From positions 4,138 to 68,137 of the forward strand of contig DATMBF010000019.1 of assembly GCA_035559595.1 (NCBI GenBank): a DNA stretch of 64,000 nt. Reading direction: 5' to 3'. This stretch comes from DATMBF01 sp035559595 (lineage in GTDB: Bacteria > Bacteroidota > Ignavibacteria > UBA10030). This document shows, one piece after another, positions 7,993 through 16,711 of this stretch. Made by a program: the position numbers and the translations under genes. Under the pieces are notes generated by a model. The model was given only the letters and a program-made list of their open reading frames with translations. It was not told the DNA's origin and did not search any database. Position 1 is the stretch's first letter, and every line of letters begins with the position of its first letter.

Positions 7993-8910
7993 TCAGACCT
8001 CTGAACTCTCACCGGTGATAGAAAGAAAATAGTCTTCCAGCGATCGGCGCGGGATCAATGACTTCACCGAAACCCCTTTTCGGACGAGCTCTTTATTGAG
8101 TCGGGGAACATCCGCAAAGGGCATGGAAATCTGAAATGTGCCGTTTCGTTCGACAAATCGTCGACGGAAGACTCTCGACTTCAGGACAGAAGCAATTTTC
8201 GACCTAGGCTCTCCGCTCAGAAGAACGTAGGTCTCTCCTTCGTCCAGCAATTTCGAAACCTCTCCTTGCACTACCATTTCGCCTTTGTTGATGATGCCCA
8301 TTCGCGTTGCGACCATCTCGATTTCATGAAGAAGGTGGGAAGAGAGAAGAATGGTCTTCTTCTGATCGCGCGAGAGAGTAACGATAAGATCGCGGACTTC
8401 CCGCATCCCCTGCGGATCGAGTCCGCTTGTCGGTTCGTCCAGAATGACCAACTGTGGATCGGTCAGGAGGGCCTGGGCAATGCCGAGGCGTTGCTTCATG
8501 CCGTGGGAGAAGGTTCTGACTTTGTCTCTGGCACGCGAGGCAAGTCCGACCAGCTCAAGCACTTCATGGATTCTTTTTCTCGAGACACCACCGTTGAGCG
8601 CACCGACGATCTCGAGATTTCGTTCAGCGGTGAGATAGAGATAGAAGTCCGGCTTTTCAACGATCCCGGCGACCCACGCCAGGGCTCGTTCCCGCTCCCG
8701 CTCGAGCGAGTAGCCGAAAAGCTCCACGCTTCCCGAGGTGGGTTTGATCAACGACAAGAGCATGCGGATGGTCGTGCTCTTCCCCGCTCCATTCTGCCCA
8801 AGGAAACCAAAAACGTCGCCAGCAAAAACCTCAAGGTTCACACCTCGAACAGCCCAGCGATCTTTGAACTTCTTGCTGAGATTGTGAGTCCGTAAAACAA
8901 CGTCAGCCAC
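7993..8910 (-). CDS. ABC transporter ATP-binding protein
   Basis: A 305-residue ATPase. Walker A is GQNGAGKST near residue 38, the signature is SHGMKQRLGIAQAL, Walker B is LVILDEPTSGLDPQG, and the switch His is in LLSSHLLHEIE. The last 80 or so residues (from about 225) form the C-terminal domain common in ATPases that pair with ABC-2 permeases. It is the first gene of a five-gene minus-strand run ending in fabF, with no spacing to the permease. It powers export by the permease at 7156-7992. Confidence 0.93.
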   Translation of the reverse strand: MADVVLRTHNLSKKFKDRWAVRGVNLEVFAGDVFGFLGQNGAGKSTTIRMLLSLIKPTSGSVELFGYSLERERERALAWVAGIVEKPDFYLYLTAERNLEIVGALNGGVSRKRIHEVLELVGLASRARDKVRTFSHGMKQRLGIAQALLTDPQLVILDEPTSGLDPQGMREVRDLIVTLSRDQKKTILLSSHLLHEIEMVATRMGIINKGEMVVQGEVSKLLDEGETYVLLSGEPRSKIASVLKSRVFRRRFVERNGTFQISMPFADVPRLNKELVRKGVSVKSLIPRRSLEDYFLSITGESSEV

Positions 8911-8978
8911 AGTATCCTTTCAGGCGAGTGAATTTGAAAACGTGGTCAAAGTAGAAGAAAAAGGAGGGAATAGCAATA

Positions 8979-9641
8979 TCAGGCGACAGAAAGGGATGAG
9001 ATGAAGGAATCGTAGTCCGACATTCTCGCGAAAAAGAACTCTTCGAGATTGAGACGATCGGGACAATCGCGCGAAACTGGGGCGCCGGCTCTAAAGGTCG
9101 AGATGGCATCAACAGTGTCGATTGCCACCATCCCAATTTCCGGCACTGAAGCTCTCAAGCGTTTGTTTGAAAACGCCGAAATAGACTCGCCATGTATTCT
9201 TCTGAGTCTGTGTAACACCCGCGGAAGAAGCGGTGTCGGAGCCGCTGATTTCTCTTAACAGCATCACAAAGATCACGGCGATCTTGTGAGTATATGTCGG
9301 AGCAATGATGCCGAGGTCATTGCGCCGCTGGACTGTCTGGATAAGCTCCGGCAGCCAGTCCCACCGCTCCCCTTGAGCGATCACCGCCTGATACGCGGTG
9401 ATTCCTCGTCGTATCGCCCTTCAGCGAACGCGACATGGCCGTAGCACAAGGTATCCTGCTGCGAAGTTGCAGGAATTGTATGGGGAAAATGATGACGGGG
9501 TGGATGAGAAGGGAATGCCGGAAGCGTGCTAGCGGAATTTGGAGATGATGCATCAGATTGCAGGGCTTTCAATCGCGATGACAGCGATGCGAAGGCGGGA
9601 CAAGAATCCTGCATCTTGAATCCAGAACTCCGCAACTCCAA
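8979..9641 (-). pseudogene. Decayed coding stretch with a TPR-like segment
   Basis: No intact gene fits the 770 bases between the ABC ATPase and tRNA-Arg. On the minus strand one frame reads CYGHVAFAEGRYDE, typical of a tetratricopeptide helix pair. It shifts frame near 9405 and continues GITAYQAVIAQGERWDWLPE and LIQTVQRRNDLG. Further on, shifted fragments (TASSAGVTQTQKNTW; RLNLEEFFFARMSDYD) look protein-like but are unrecognised. At least two frameshifts would be needed to join them. I read this as a dead TPR-containing gene. Identity and limits are uncertain, and nothing else is visible in the stretch. Confidence 0.35.
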
Positions 9642-9680
9642 ACTCTGAACTCGAACCCCGGAGTTCGAAACTTACCTTCG

Positions 9681-9754
9681 TGACCCCGGCGCGAATCGAA
9701 CGCGCAACCTACAGCTTAGAAGGCTGTTGCTCTATCCAATTGAGCTACGGGGTC
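9681..9754 (-). tRNA. tRNA-Arg (anticodon UCU)
   Basis: A full cloverleaf of 74 bases on the minus strand. Acceptor arms are GACCCCG and CGGGGTC with discriminator A. The D-arm holds AGCTCAATTGGATAGAGC, the anticodon stem ACAGC/GCTGT holds loop CTTCTAA (anticodon TCT), and the T-arm holds GCGCGTTCGATTCGCGC. CCA is not encoded. It decodes AGA and probably AGG. A sigma70-like promoter lies upstream at 9784-9812. Both flanks hold gene remnants, as is common around tRNA genes used as integration targets. Confidence 0.97.
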
Positions 9755-9783
9755 ATGCTATGTTTTCCGACCTCGCGAGTGTA

Positions 9784-9812
9784 AAGATACGAAAGGGATC
9801 GAGGGAAGGCAA
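9784..9812 (-). promoter_or_regulatory. Sigma70-like promoter of tRNA-Arg
   Basis: On the minus strand: -35 TTGCCT (9807-9812), a 17-base spacer and -10 TATCTT (9784-9789), about 30 bases before the mature 5' end of the tRNA. Confidence 0.5.
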
Positions 9813-9874
9813 GACGGTAAAACATGCCCGTAGCACAAGATTTCTCCCCTGTCAACACAACGAAGATTACCAAT

Positions 9875-9991
9875 TCAATCGACAGTTCTCTTCAAAAGTG
9901 AGAGAATGAACAGCATCACGACAAAGATCCCGGCACTGATGAACCAATCATCCAGCCGATTTCCGAAGTAAACGGACTCGAACAATTGCAT
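9875..9991 (-). pseudogene. Short open frame resembling the N-terminus of an MscS-type channel
   Basis: A 38-codon frame with a strong AAGGAGGAAGA ribosome site before the ATG (9989-9991). It reads MQLFESVYFGNRLDDWF and then a hydrophobic segment, ending LLKRTVD. This looks like the opening of a mechanosensitive (MscS-family) channel: a short amphipathic start, then the first membrane helix. No continuation of the family is seen in any frame; only the tRNA promoter region follows. It could be a truncated gene beside the tRNA or a genuine one-helix small membrane protein. The good ribosome site means it may still be translated. Confidence 0.45.
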
Positions 9992-10013
9992 TCTTCCTCC
10001 TTACGCCTTTTGC

Positions 10014-10060
10014 CAAAAAAACGCCAAAAGCGTTGGGATGCAAACTCACCCGCAACGCTT
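10014..10060 (-). terminator. Probable rho-independent terminator after the DUF5916 gene
   Basis: On the minus strand, arms AAGCGTTG and CAACGCTT (10028-10035 and 10053-10060) form an 8-base perfect stem with a 17-base loop. A T-rich tract containing seven to eight T residues (10014-10021) follows shortly after. It lies about 110 bases beyond the stop of the gene at 10170. The loop is long, so confidence is moderate. The rest of the interval 9992-10169 shows nothing else. Confidence 0.45.
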
Positions 10061-10169
10061 TCTCGGTCATAAAGGTCGCTATCTATATACTAAACGATTT
10101 TTCGAATGATGCAACCCCTTCGAGAAAATCCTCGAACAGGATTTGATCCATGATGTTGTCTTGCTGGAA

Positions 10170-12341
10170 CTAAAAATAATACAGATACTTCACCTTCAAC
10201 ACTCCCGCTCGCGCAGTCGTGTTCATCCGCGACGGCAAAGGATTTCCCAGTGCATCGACTCCCCGCTCACGATTCTGCAACTCGTTGATCGCAAGATAAA
10301 TCCAGCTCTTCGGCAAGAAACTGTACTGAAACAGCAGTCCGGCCACCACCTGCTCCAGTTTTCCGGTCGAGCGCACATAAACCTGATCAAGATACACGCG
10401 GACGCTCAAGTCATTGATGGGCGTAATGGAAAGAAACGGACGCGCGTTGTACGTCGCCTCTTCCAGTCTTCCGTCGGGATTTCCCTCGAAGAAGGCATTA
10501 AACGAGGTTCCCACGTTGAGCATGTTCGTTGCGTTCCAGGAAAAGTAGCTCCCGAGCCAGGAATAGGACGCCAGATACGACCTCAAGAAATTAAAAGTGC
10601 GCGAGTAACCGCCCCAAAGATTCGCACTCCACCGGGGGGAAATGTTGTACCACGATGAGAGCGTAATCTCGCGAGAGTTAAACGACTTGTCAAAGTCTTT
10701 CGACCTTCCCATCAACACTGTGATCTCGTACCCCCAATTGTTTCTGAGTTGCATGTTAAAACCAAAAAGCCCCAAACGGTCCGTGTAAGCATCAACTTTT
10801 TCGTAGTTCAGCAAACCGCCGGCGTAGATCAAAATCTGCCGAATATACCCTTTGTCGAAATACCATCGTGGTCCGCCAAGAGCTACAAACTCGCCTGTCC
10901 CTCTCCAGGGCACGAATCCGACTTCATTGATGTCGAATTCTTCTCCGACGTATCGACCACGAATACCAGCGAAGATCTTCTCTGAAAACATGAGAAAACC
11001 GCTCGATGCGGCATAGTCACCTGCTCCGTTCTTGAACGATCGTGCAAGCTGATACGATAGCTGCCAGCTTGATGTGCGAAACGCGCCATCGATATCGATC
11101 ACTCCGTTCTCCCCTCCGGGAGTATGCTTCCCCACAAACAACAGTCCAATCGAGGAATTCCCGAAGATTTGTCTCTTGATTCTTGCGGAGCTGAAGAACG
11201 CCTCGTCCTCCCGCAACCTTGTACTGCCGAGGAGGTAGTCTTTTTCGCCCGTCATCGCAATGAAGCCGCCGTACTCCCACTCGCCGATCCGGCCGAAGGC
11301 TTTGGTTCCAAGAATCAAGGGCACCTCCGACCCATCCGGGAGTTTCTTGCCGATGCGACGCGAATAGAAAAGCTCGAGCGGACGATAGAATCCTGATCCA
11401 CGCTCACGACCCGATGGCATGAATACCTCATTTCCCTGGGTAAAGAACGGTCGCCGCTCGTTGAAGTATGTTTCGTACCGAGAGATGTTGAAGGTGAACG
11501 GATCAGCTTCGATCTGAGCGAAATCAGGGTTCGCTGTGAGCTGGAATGTCAAGGATTGAGAAGGATTATAAAAGATATCGATACCTGCGTTCGGCTCTCC
11601 CTTGTAAGCTCCTTCCCGGATGTAACTCGCTTTCGAAATCGCCACGGGATAGACTTCGAGGTTCATCCCTTTTACGGAAGGTCTGAACCCTTCAAAAACA
11701 AGCTGACCGAACTTCGAAACACGTTGACCTTCGTTCTCTTCGTACTTGCACCAGTAGAGATTTTCGGAGAGCCAAGGAATCCAACGATCGAAATCGAGTC
11801 CCCACACCATCAGCGTCTCATCATACTGAATTGTGCGGTACGGAATCTCCATCTCCACCACATACCCCCACTCGTACACCTTTGCCGCAGAGAACCAGAC
11901 ACCATCCCAGTTATAATCACGATTTCTCGCATCATCAAGGAGGCGCGAATCTGCTTTTACGCCGGAGGCGCTCACCGCAAATTTGTAGGCAGTCCGCTTG
12001 TCACCAAACGTGTCCAGCATAATCGAAACCATATCCCCTGCAAAACTGTCGAGCGTGCCTGTTGTTTGCTGGATGTTCCCTTTCTCATCGTAACAAATAA
12101 TGAGGCAGTAAAGCGATTGTTGCGTCGTCAGGACCTTTGCAACCGTACGCCGGGATGGTTCTTTGCCGTAATATGGTTGGTGCTGGAAAAAATCGTCCGT
12201 TGAATCTGCAGCATCCCATACCTCATCGACAATCCCATCAACGACGACCTCAGCAGGTGCAACCCGCAGAACAAGACGCTTCTGATCATTTTGCGCGGTG
12301 GCGATCAGAGGAAAAAGGAAAACGAGGAGTAAACGTTTCAT
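10170..12341 (-). CDS. DUF5916 protein: CBM9-like domain plus outer-membrane beta-barrel
   Basis: About 723 residues from MKRLLLVFLFPLIATAQ, a clear Sec signal peptide; two in-frame starts upstream are less likely because they would precede the signal. Residues 25-200 match the carbohydrate-binding family 9-like domain of this family (VVVDGIVDEVWDAAD, then KVLTTQQSLYCLIICYDE). The rest is DUF5916, a predicted barrel, with FNISRYETYFNERRPFFTQG as its best motif. The C-terminus YYF fits outer-membrane insertion. Members are common in Bacteroidota and related phyla; their substrate is unknown. The gene stands alone and is followed by a terminator-like hairpin. Confidence 0.85.
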   Translation of the reverse strand: MKRLLLVFLFPLIATAQNDQKRLVLRVAPAEVVVDGIVDEVWDAADSTDDFFQHQPYYGKEPSRRTVAKVLTTQQSLYCLIICYDEKGNIQQTTGTLDSFAGDMVSIMLDTFGDKRTAYKFAVSASGVKADSRLLDDARNRDYNWDGVWFSAAKVYEWGYVVEMEIPYRTIQYDETLMVWGLDFDRWIPWLSENLYWCKYEENEGQRVSKFGQLVFEGFRPSVKGMNLEVYPVAISKASYIREGAYKGEPNAGIDIFYNPSQSLTFQLTANPDFAQIEADPFTFNISRYETYFNERRPFFTQGNEVFMPSGRERGSGFYRPLELFYSRRIGKKLPDGSEVPLILGTKAFGRIGEWEYGGFIAMTGEKDYLLGSTRLREDEAFFSSARIKRQIFGNSSIGLLFVGKHTPGGENGVIDIDGAFRTSSWQLSYQLARSFKNGAGDYAASSGFLMFSEKIFAGIRGRYVGEEFDINEVGFVPWRGTGEFVALGGPRWYFDKGYIRQILIYAGGLLNYEKVDAYTDRLGLFGFNMQLRNNWGYEITVLMGRSKDFDKSFNSREITLSSWYNISPRWSANLWGGYSRTFNFLRSYLASYSWLGSYFSWNATNMLNVGTSFNAFFEGNPDGRLEEATYNARPFLSITPINDLSVRVYLDQVYVRSTGKLEQVVAGLLFQYSFLPKSWIYLAINELQNRERGVDALGNPLPSRMNTTARAGVLKVKYLYYF

Positions 12342-12508
12342 AACTGAAACCATGATTTGAGTGACGGATGAGTGGTTTGATGGGGGAAACAACTCAATCC
12401 CGTTTACGAGAGATGGGGAGAAAAAGTTTTGGAGGCAGTCGGCGGAGTGTCGCTAAAACAGGACAGGTCCCCCCTGAAAGGAGGGAGAGAAAATCAGTGT
12501 GGGCTCAG

Positions 12509-12724
12509 CTATTGACAACACTCCCTCGGCACAATCGACCCGTCCGCCCTATCCTTGCAGAGATCGGTTTTCGGATCGAGATAAACACTTCCGCTTCCGC
12601 ATTTTGAGCGGTCCGGCTCATTGGGATCTTCGCACGAAAAGTTGATCGACATTGCCGTAACAAAGAGCAGCCCTACCACGATGTGCAAGACAACCTCTCG
12701 AATGTCCCTTTGATGTGAGTTCAT
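12509..12724 (-). CDS. Small Cys-rich lipoprotein, unrecognised
   Basis: A 71-residue protein with an AAAGGA ribosome site before the ATG. Residues 11-30 are hydrophobic and end in a lipobox-like INFSC, so it is probably a lipoprotein. The mature part is about 41 residues with Cys in a C-x15-C-x13-CC arrangement (CGSGSVYLDPKTDLC, then ECC). This suggests two disulfides or metal binding. I do not recognise the family. It is on the same strand as the neighbouring genes but 56 bases or more away from either, so it may be a single-gene unit. Confidence 0.5.
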   Translation of the reverse strand: MNSHQRDIREVVLHIVVGLLFVTAMSINFSCEDPNEPDRSKCGSGSVYLDPKTDLCKDRADGSIVPRECCQ

Positions 12725-12781
12725 AGAATCCTTTTAAAGATAATAGATAAAGAAGCAAATAAACAGGCGATCGGCGCTGAG

Positions 12782-13852
12782 CTACCGTGGAACTCTTACC
12801 TCCCCTTCCGAAATGAACGATCGTATTGAGTCGAAGACTTCATCCACTGTCGTGTCAAGCATACATCGAAAATGCCCCTCCGGGCATTCCGAGCGACCGA
12901 TAGGAGAGCATGGACGGCACTCCAGACCCTCCCGCTCGAGTACTCGACTCTGTCCGCCGTACGGGAAGAACCCGAATTCTCTTACCGTCGACCCGAACAC
13001 TGCCACCACCTTTTTCTCCATTGCTGTGGCAATATGCATAAGACCAGAATCATTCGTGAGAATAACGTCGCAATACTGCATGGCCGCGGCGGTCTCGAGT
13101 AGCGTCAGATTGCCACAGAAGATTGCGCTCCTTTCCTTTCCGTTGTCAGACTCGATTCTCCGGGCGACAGTTTCTGCCAAGTCGCGTTCATTCTCTCCAC
13201 CAAAAATCATCACCATCCCATCGAAGTCCTTAACAAAGCGACTTGCCGTCTCCGCAAATCGTTCTACTGGCCATCGTTTTGTAAAGTGCCTCGAGCCGGG
13301 GCAAATTCCCAGGACTTTCTCGAATCGATTCAGCCGGAGCTTCGCCATTTTCCCTGATACTCCAAATAAAACCTCGTCGGGAATATGCAACTCCGGCCCT
13401 TTCCCATCGGGCAATACACCGAATTGCTTGAGGGGTTCGATGTAGCGATCCGCCACCGGCACAATGCCTTTGTAGATGTTCTTCTTCAACTTCACAAGCA
13501 TCGTCCGCTGGACAATCCGCTTGTCGATCGTGAGAATCCTCTTGACCCCTCGAATGGACCGCAGGTATCGACTCCTGAGACTGTCATGGATATCGAGAAT
13601 CAGATCATACTTTTCCGCCCGAATCTTCTTCTTGAGCTTGTGCAATCCGGCAAATCCTTCCGAAGCATCAAACGTGTGGGTCAGGTTCAAATTCTGGTTC
13701 GATTTGATCAGCTCGGCATATTCCGTGCGGGTAACATAGTCGATCTGACTCTCGGGGAATCGTTTCCTCAGAACTCTGAGCAGCGGGGTCGAGAGAACAA
13801 TATCCCCGATGGAACTAAATCGAATGACAAGTGTTTTAGGATTTGCCTCCAT
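12782..13852 (-). CDS. Glycosyltransferase family 9 (heptosyltransferase-like)
   Basis: A 356-residue GT-B enzyme. The N-terminus LVIRFSSIGDIVLSTPLLRVL is the classic ADP-heptose:LPS heptosyltransferase opening. ICPGSRHFTKRWPVERFAE and NDSGLMHIATAMEKKVVAVFG form the donor-binding half. The C-terminal ECRPCSPIGRSECPEGHFRC stretch is seen in GT9 proteins. It probably adds a heptose or similar sugar to lipopolysaccharide core at the inner face of the inner membrane. No other LPS genes are adjacent. It is divergent from the MoxR-like gene at 13955. Confidence 0.88.
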   Translation of the reverse strand: MEANPKTLVIRFSSIGDIVLSTPLLRVLRKRFPESQIDYVTRTEYAELIKSNQNLNLTHTFDASEGFAGLHKLKKKIRAEKYDLILDIHDSLRSRYLRSIRGVKRILTIDKRIVQRTMLVKLKKNIYKGIVPVADRYIEPLKQFGVLPDGKGPELHIPDEVLFGVSGKMAKLRLNRFEKVLGICPGSRHFTKRWPVERFAETASRFVKDFDGMVMIFGGENERDLAETVARRIESDNGKERSAIFCGNLTLLETAAAMQYCDVILTNDSGLMHIATAMEKKVVAVFGSTVREFGFFPYGGQSRVLEREGLECRPCSPIGRSECPEGHFRCMLDTTVDEVFDSIRSFISEGEVRVPR

Positions 13853-13910
13853 GTGATCGATAAGGTACGATTTAAGAGAGAAAGGCGAAAGGGAGAAGTC
13901 AGTTCGAGAC

Positions 13911-13939
13911 TTGCATTTGCCCCACCATCAGTTTACATT
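13911..13939 (+). promoter_or_regulatory. Sigma70-like promoter of the MoxR/VWA pair
   Basis: -35 TTGCAT (13911-13916), a 17-base spacer and -10 TACATT (13934-13939), 15 bases before the ATG at 13955. Spacing matches the other promoters called here. Confidence 0.5.
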
Positions 13940-13954
13940 ATCTAAGGTCTCTCC

Positions 13955-15469
13955 ATGCAACGCGCAAAAACCCTAGCCGAGCTCAAACAAAGCAAGTATA
14001 ATGTCATCCCGGTCAAGGATGAAGTACGGAACAACCTCATCCGAAAGCTTGAAGCCGGAGAGACCCTGTTGCCGGGAATTATCGGTTACGAGAAAACTGT
14101 CGTCCCATCCCTTATCAACGCGATTCTTGCGCGACACGATATTCTGTTGCTCGGACTCCGCGGACAGGCAAAATCGCGAATCGTTCGCCTCCTTCCCTCC
14201 CTCCTCGACGAGTACATCCCCATCATCAAGGGATGCGAGATTAATGACAACCCGTACAAACCGGTGTGTAAGCGATGCGTCGATCTGGTAAAACAGTTTG
14301 GTGACGATGTCGAGATCGAATGGCTACATCGTGACGCCCGGTTCGGTGAGAAGCTTGCGACGCCCGACGTCACCATCGCCGACCTCATCGGCGATATCGA
14401 TCCCATCAAAGCGGCAACCCAGCGCCTGCACTATGCGCATGAAGGAGCGATCCATTTCGGAATCATTCCGAGAACGAATCGCGGCATCTTCGCCATCAAT
14501 GAGCTGCCAGACCTGCAACCGCGCATCCAGGTTGGCCTTTTCAATATCATGGAGGAGAAGGATATACAGATTCGGGGCTTTAACGTGCGCATCCCTCTCG
14601 ATATTATGATTGTCTTCACCGCCAACCCCGAGGATTATACGAATCGCGGTAACCTCATCACTCCACTCAAAGATCGGATTGATTCCCAGATTCTCACGCA
14701 CTACCCTCGCTCACTCGAAGACGCCATCAAGATTACGGAACAAGAGGCCTGGATTCATCGGGACGGACGCGAGGTGATGATTCCCCAGTATTTCCGCGAG
14801 ATCATTGAGCACATTGCTTTTGAAGCGAGACGGAGCGAGTTTGTCGATCAAAAATCCGGCGTCAGTGCCCGGTTGACGATTTCGTCGATGGAGAACCTCA
14901 TCAGTAACGCTGAACGAAGGTCAATTCTTCTGAAGGATCGGTACATCGTTCCCAGAATCTGTGACCTCGCCCACGCCCTGCCGGGAATGACCGGAAAGAT
15001 CGAGCTTGTGTTCGAGGGTGAGCAAGAGGGGCCAGTGAAAGTGAGCAAAGCTCTTGTGGGAAAAGCGGTGCGTGAGGTGTTCAAGAAGTACTTCCCTGAT
15101 CCGCTTCAGAGGAAGACGCGACACACGGGAACCGTGGAGACGAAGCCGCGCGAGGATTCCGAGTACGGCACAGTCGTCGCCTGGTTCGAGTCGGGCAACA
15201 AGGTCGAAATATCCGATGAGATGCCGCTCGATGCGTTTGTGCGTGAGCTGGAACGAGTACGAGGTCTGAAAGAACTAACGAAGAAGTATTTGAAGATCGA
15301 TGATTCCGACCGTTATCGGCTCGCAAGTGCGATGGAATTTGTACTGGACGGCCTGCATCAGTGTTCCCGCATCGCTAAAGAGGAGGTCGATCACATGACC
15401 GCTTACAAAGATCTCGTAGGCAGCATCTTTTCCGGACATGGGAAAGGCGTCGATGAGGACTTCCAGTAG
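13955..15469 (+). CDS. Magnesium-chelatase ChlI/MoxR-like AAA+ ATPase
   Basis: A 504-residue AAA+ protein. The P-loop is the variant GLRGQAKSR near residue 68, and Walker B is IFAINELPDL near residue 177. The sensor segment FTANPEDYTNRG and the following PLKDRIDSQILTHYPR are characteristic of BchI/MoxR ATPases. A CxxC pair in KPVCKRCVDL is unusual and could bind metal. The C-terminal third (from about residue 330) is less conserved. The VWA protein follows after 15 bases; this two-gene layout is typical of MoxR-VWA chaperone or metal-insertion systems. No chlorophyll or cobalamin genes are nearby, so a general chaperone role is more likely. Confidence 0.85.
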   Translation: MQRAKTLAELKQSKYNVIPVKDEVRNNLIRKLEAGETLLPGIIGYEKTVVPSLINAILARHDILLLGLRGQAKSRIVRLLPSLLDEYIPIIKGCEINDNPYKPVCKRCVDLVKQFGDDVEIEWLHRDARFGEKLATPDVTIADLIGDIDPIKAATQRLHYAHEGAIHFGIIPRTNRGIFAINELPDLQPRIQVGLFNIMEEKDIQIRGFNVRIPLDIMIVFTANPEDYTNRGNLITPLKDRIDSQILTHYPRSLEDAIKITEQEAWIHRDGREVMIPQYFREIIEHIAFEARRSEFVDQKSGVSARLTISSMENLISNAERRSILLKDRYIVPRICDLAHALPGMTGKIELVFEGEQEGPVKVSKALVGKAVREVFKKYFPDPLQRKTRHTGTVETKPREDSEYGTVVAWFESGNKVEISDEMPLDAFVRELERVRGLKELTKKYLKIDDSDRYRLASAMEFVLDGLHQCSRIAKEEVDHMTAYKDLVGSIFSGHGKGVDEDFQ

Positions 15470-15484
15470 AAGGTCTCTGCCTCA

Positions 15485-16585
15485 ATGAGAATCCGTTACA
15501 GCCGCTGGACCCCTCAGTCGGTTTCGCAAGCCGAACAATTGCAAACCCTGATGTCGCTCTTCAACTATCTGGTCGTAAAAACGAGCGGAGATGTTGAAGA
15601 GGCCATTGAATGGTTACGACAGCTTGCCGAGCAGCACGGCCTGTTCAACGAGAACCTGACACTCGACGAGCTGATCGAAAAACTCAAAGAGCAGGGAATC
15701 ATCGAAGAAGCCAAGGACATCCTTGTTCTGACCACAAGGGGTGTCCAGCAAATCAGAAAAGATGCATTACGGCAGATCTTCACATCTCTCAAAAAAGCTC
15801 CCGGGGGAACGCACGAGACACCTTACACCGGGACTGGCATCGACAGACTAAGCGAGACCAAAAAGTATTCGTTCGGCGATCTCCCCACCAACATCGATCT
15901 CACTTCTACGCTGACCAATGCCATGAAGCGCGATGGCATCGATGATTTTTCTCTTCGTGAAGATGATCTCGAGGTGTACGAAACCGAGCATATGACAACC
16001 TGCGCAACCGTGCTGATGGTGGATATCAGCCATAGCATGATTCTTTACGGCGAGGATCGAATTACACCGGCAAAACAGGTTGCCATGGCCCTGTGGGAGT
16101 TAATCAGCACAAAGTATCCAAAAGACTATCTCGCGCTCGTTGTCTTTGGTGACGATGCGAAGATCGTCAGCATCAACGAGCTTCCCTTCCTCAACGTCGG
16201 ACCCTATCACACGAATACGCGCGCCGGACTCCAGCTCGCTCGGAGTCTCCTTCGGCGGTACGGCAATGCCAACAAGCAGGTCTTCATGGTCACCGACGGG
16301 AAACCTTCTGCCATCTTCGACGATGCCGGCAGACTCTATAAGAACTCCTTTGGCCTTGACCCACGCATTGTCAACAAAACCCTCGACGAGGCCGTCCAAT
16401 GCCGCCGTGAGAAGATCACGGTCAGCACCTTCATGGTAGCCCGCGACCCGTATCTCATCAATTTTGTGGAAGAATTTACCAAAGCCAATGTAGGGCGGGC
16501 GTATTATTCCTCCTTAAATAATCTTGGAGAATACATCTTCGTCGATTATATTCGTAATCGGCGGAGGCGAATAAGCTCCAAGTAA
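15485..16585 (+). CDS. von Willebrand factor A (VWA) domain protein, partner of the MoxR-like ATPase
   Basis: A 366-residue protein with no signal peptide, so cytoplasmic. The VWA domain covers about residues 175-360. The MIDAS site is visible: DISHSM, then the Thr in HTNTRAG, then the Asp in VTDGKPS. The N-terminal 150 residues are helical and charged (EEAIEWLRQLAEQHG; LDELIEKLKEQG). Together with the ATPase it resembles the ChlI/ChlD relation in magnesium chelatase. It probably binds a client protein through a divalent ion while the ATPase drives remodelling. The client is unknown. Confidence 0.88.
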   Translation: MRIRYSRWTPQSVSQAEQLQTLMSLFNYLVVKTSGDVEEAIEWLRQLAEQHGLFNENLTLDELIEKLKEQGIIEEAKDILVLTTRGVQQIRKDALRQIFTSLKKAPGGTHETPYTGTGIDRLSETKKYSFGDLPTNIDLTSTLTNAMKRDGIDDFSLREDDLEVYETEHMTTCATVLMVDISHSMILYGEDRITPAKQVAMALWELISTKYPKDYLALVVFGDDAKIVSINELPFLNVGPYHTNTRAGLQLARSLLRRYGNANKQVFMVTDGKPSAIFDDAGRLYKNSFGLDPRIVNKTLDEAVQCRREKITVSTFMVARDPYLINFVEEFTKANVGRAYYSSLNNLGEYIFVDYIRNRRRRISSK

Positions 16586-16711
16586 TCTGACTTTCTCTCC
16601 CCTTTCCTCATCAGATATTCATGTCATGGCTCGCTCACGCGATCGTCATCCATGCCTCTATGACTTTCTTAGCGATCATGGTTCAATTCGGCTAAGATCC
16701 TCCTTCCCCCA

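Noticed and set aside
9861..9990. TTGACA (minus strand) as a possible second promoter for tRNA-Arg
   Set aside because: At 17 bases only TACGGG is found as -10, a poor match; the boxes at 9784-9812 fit better.
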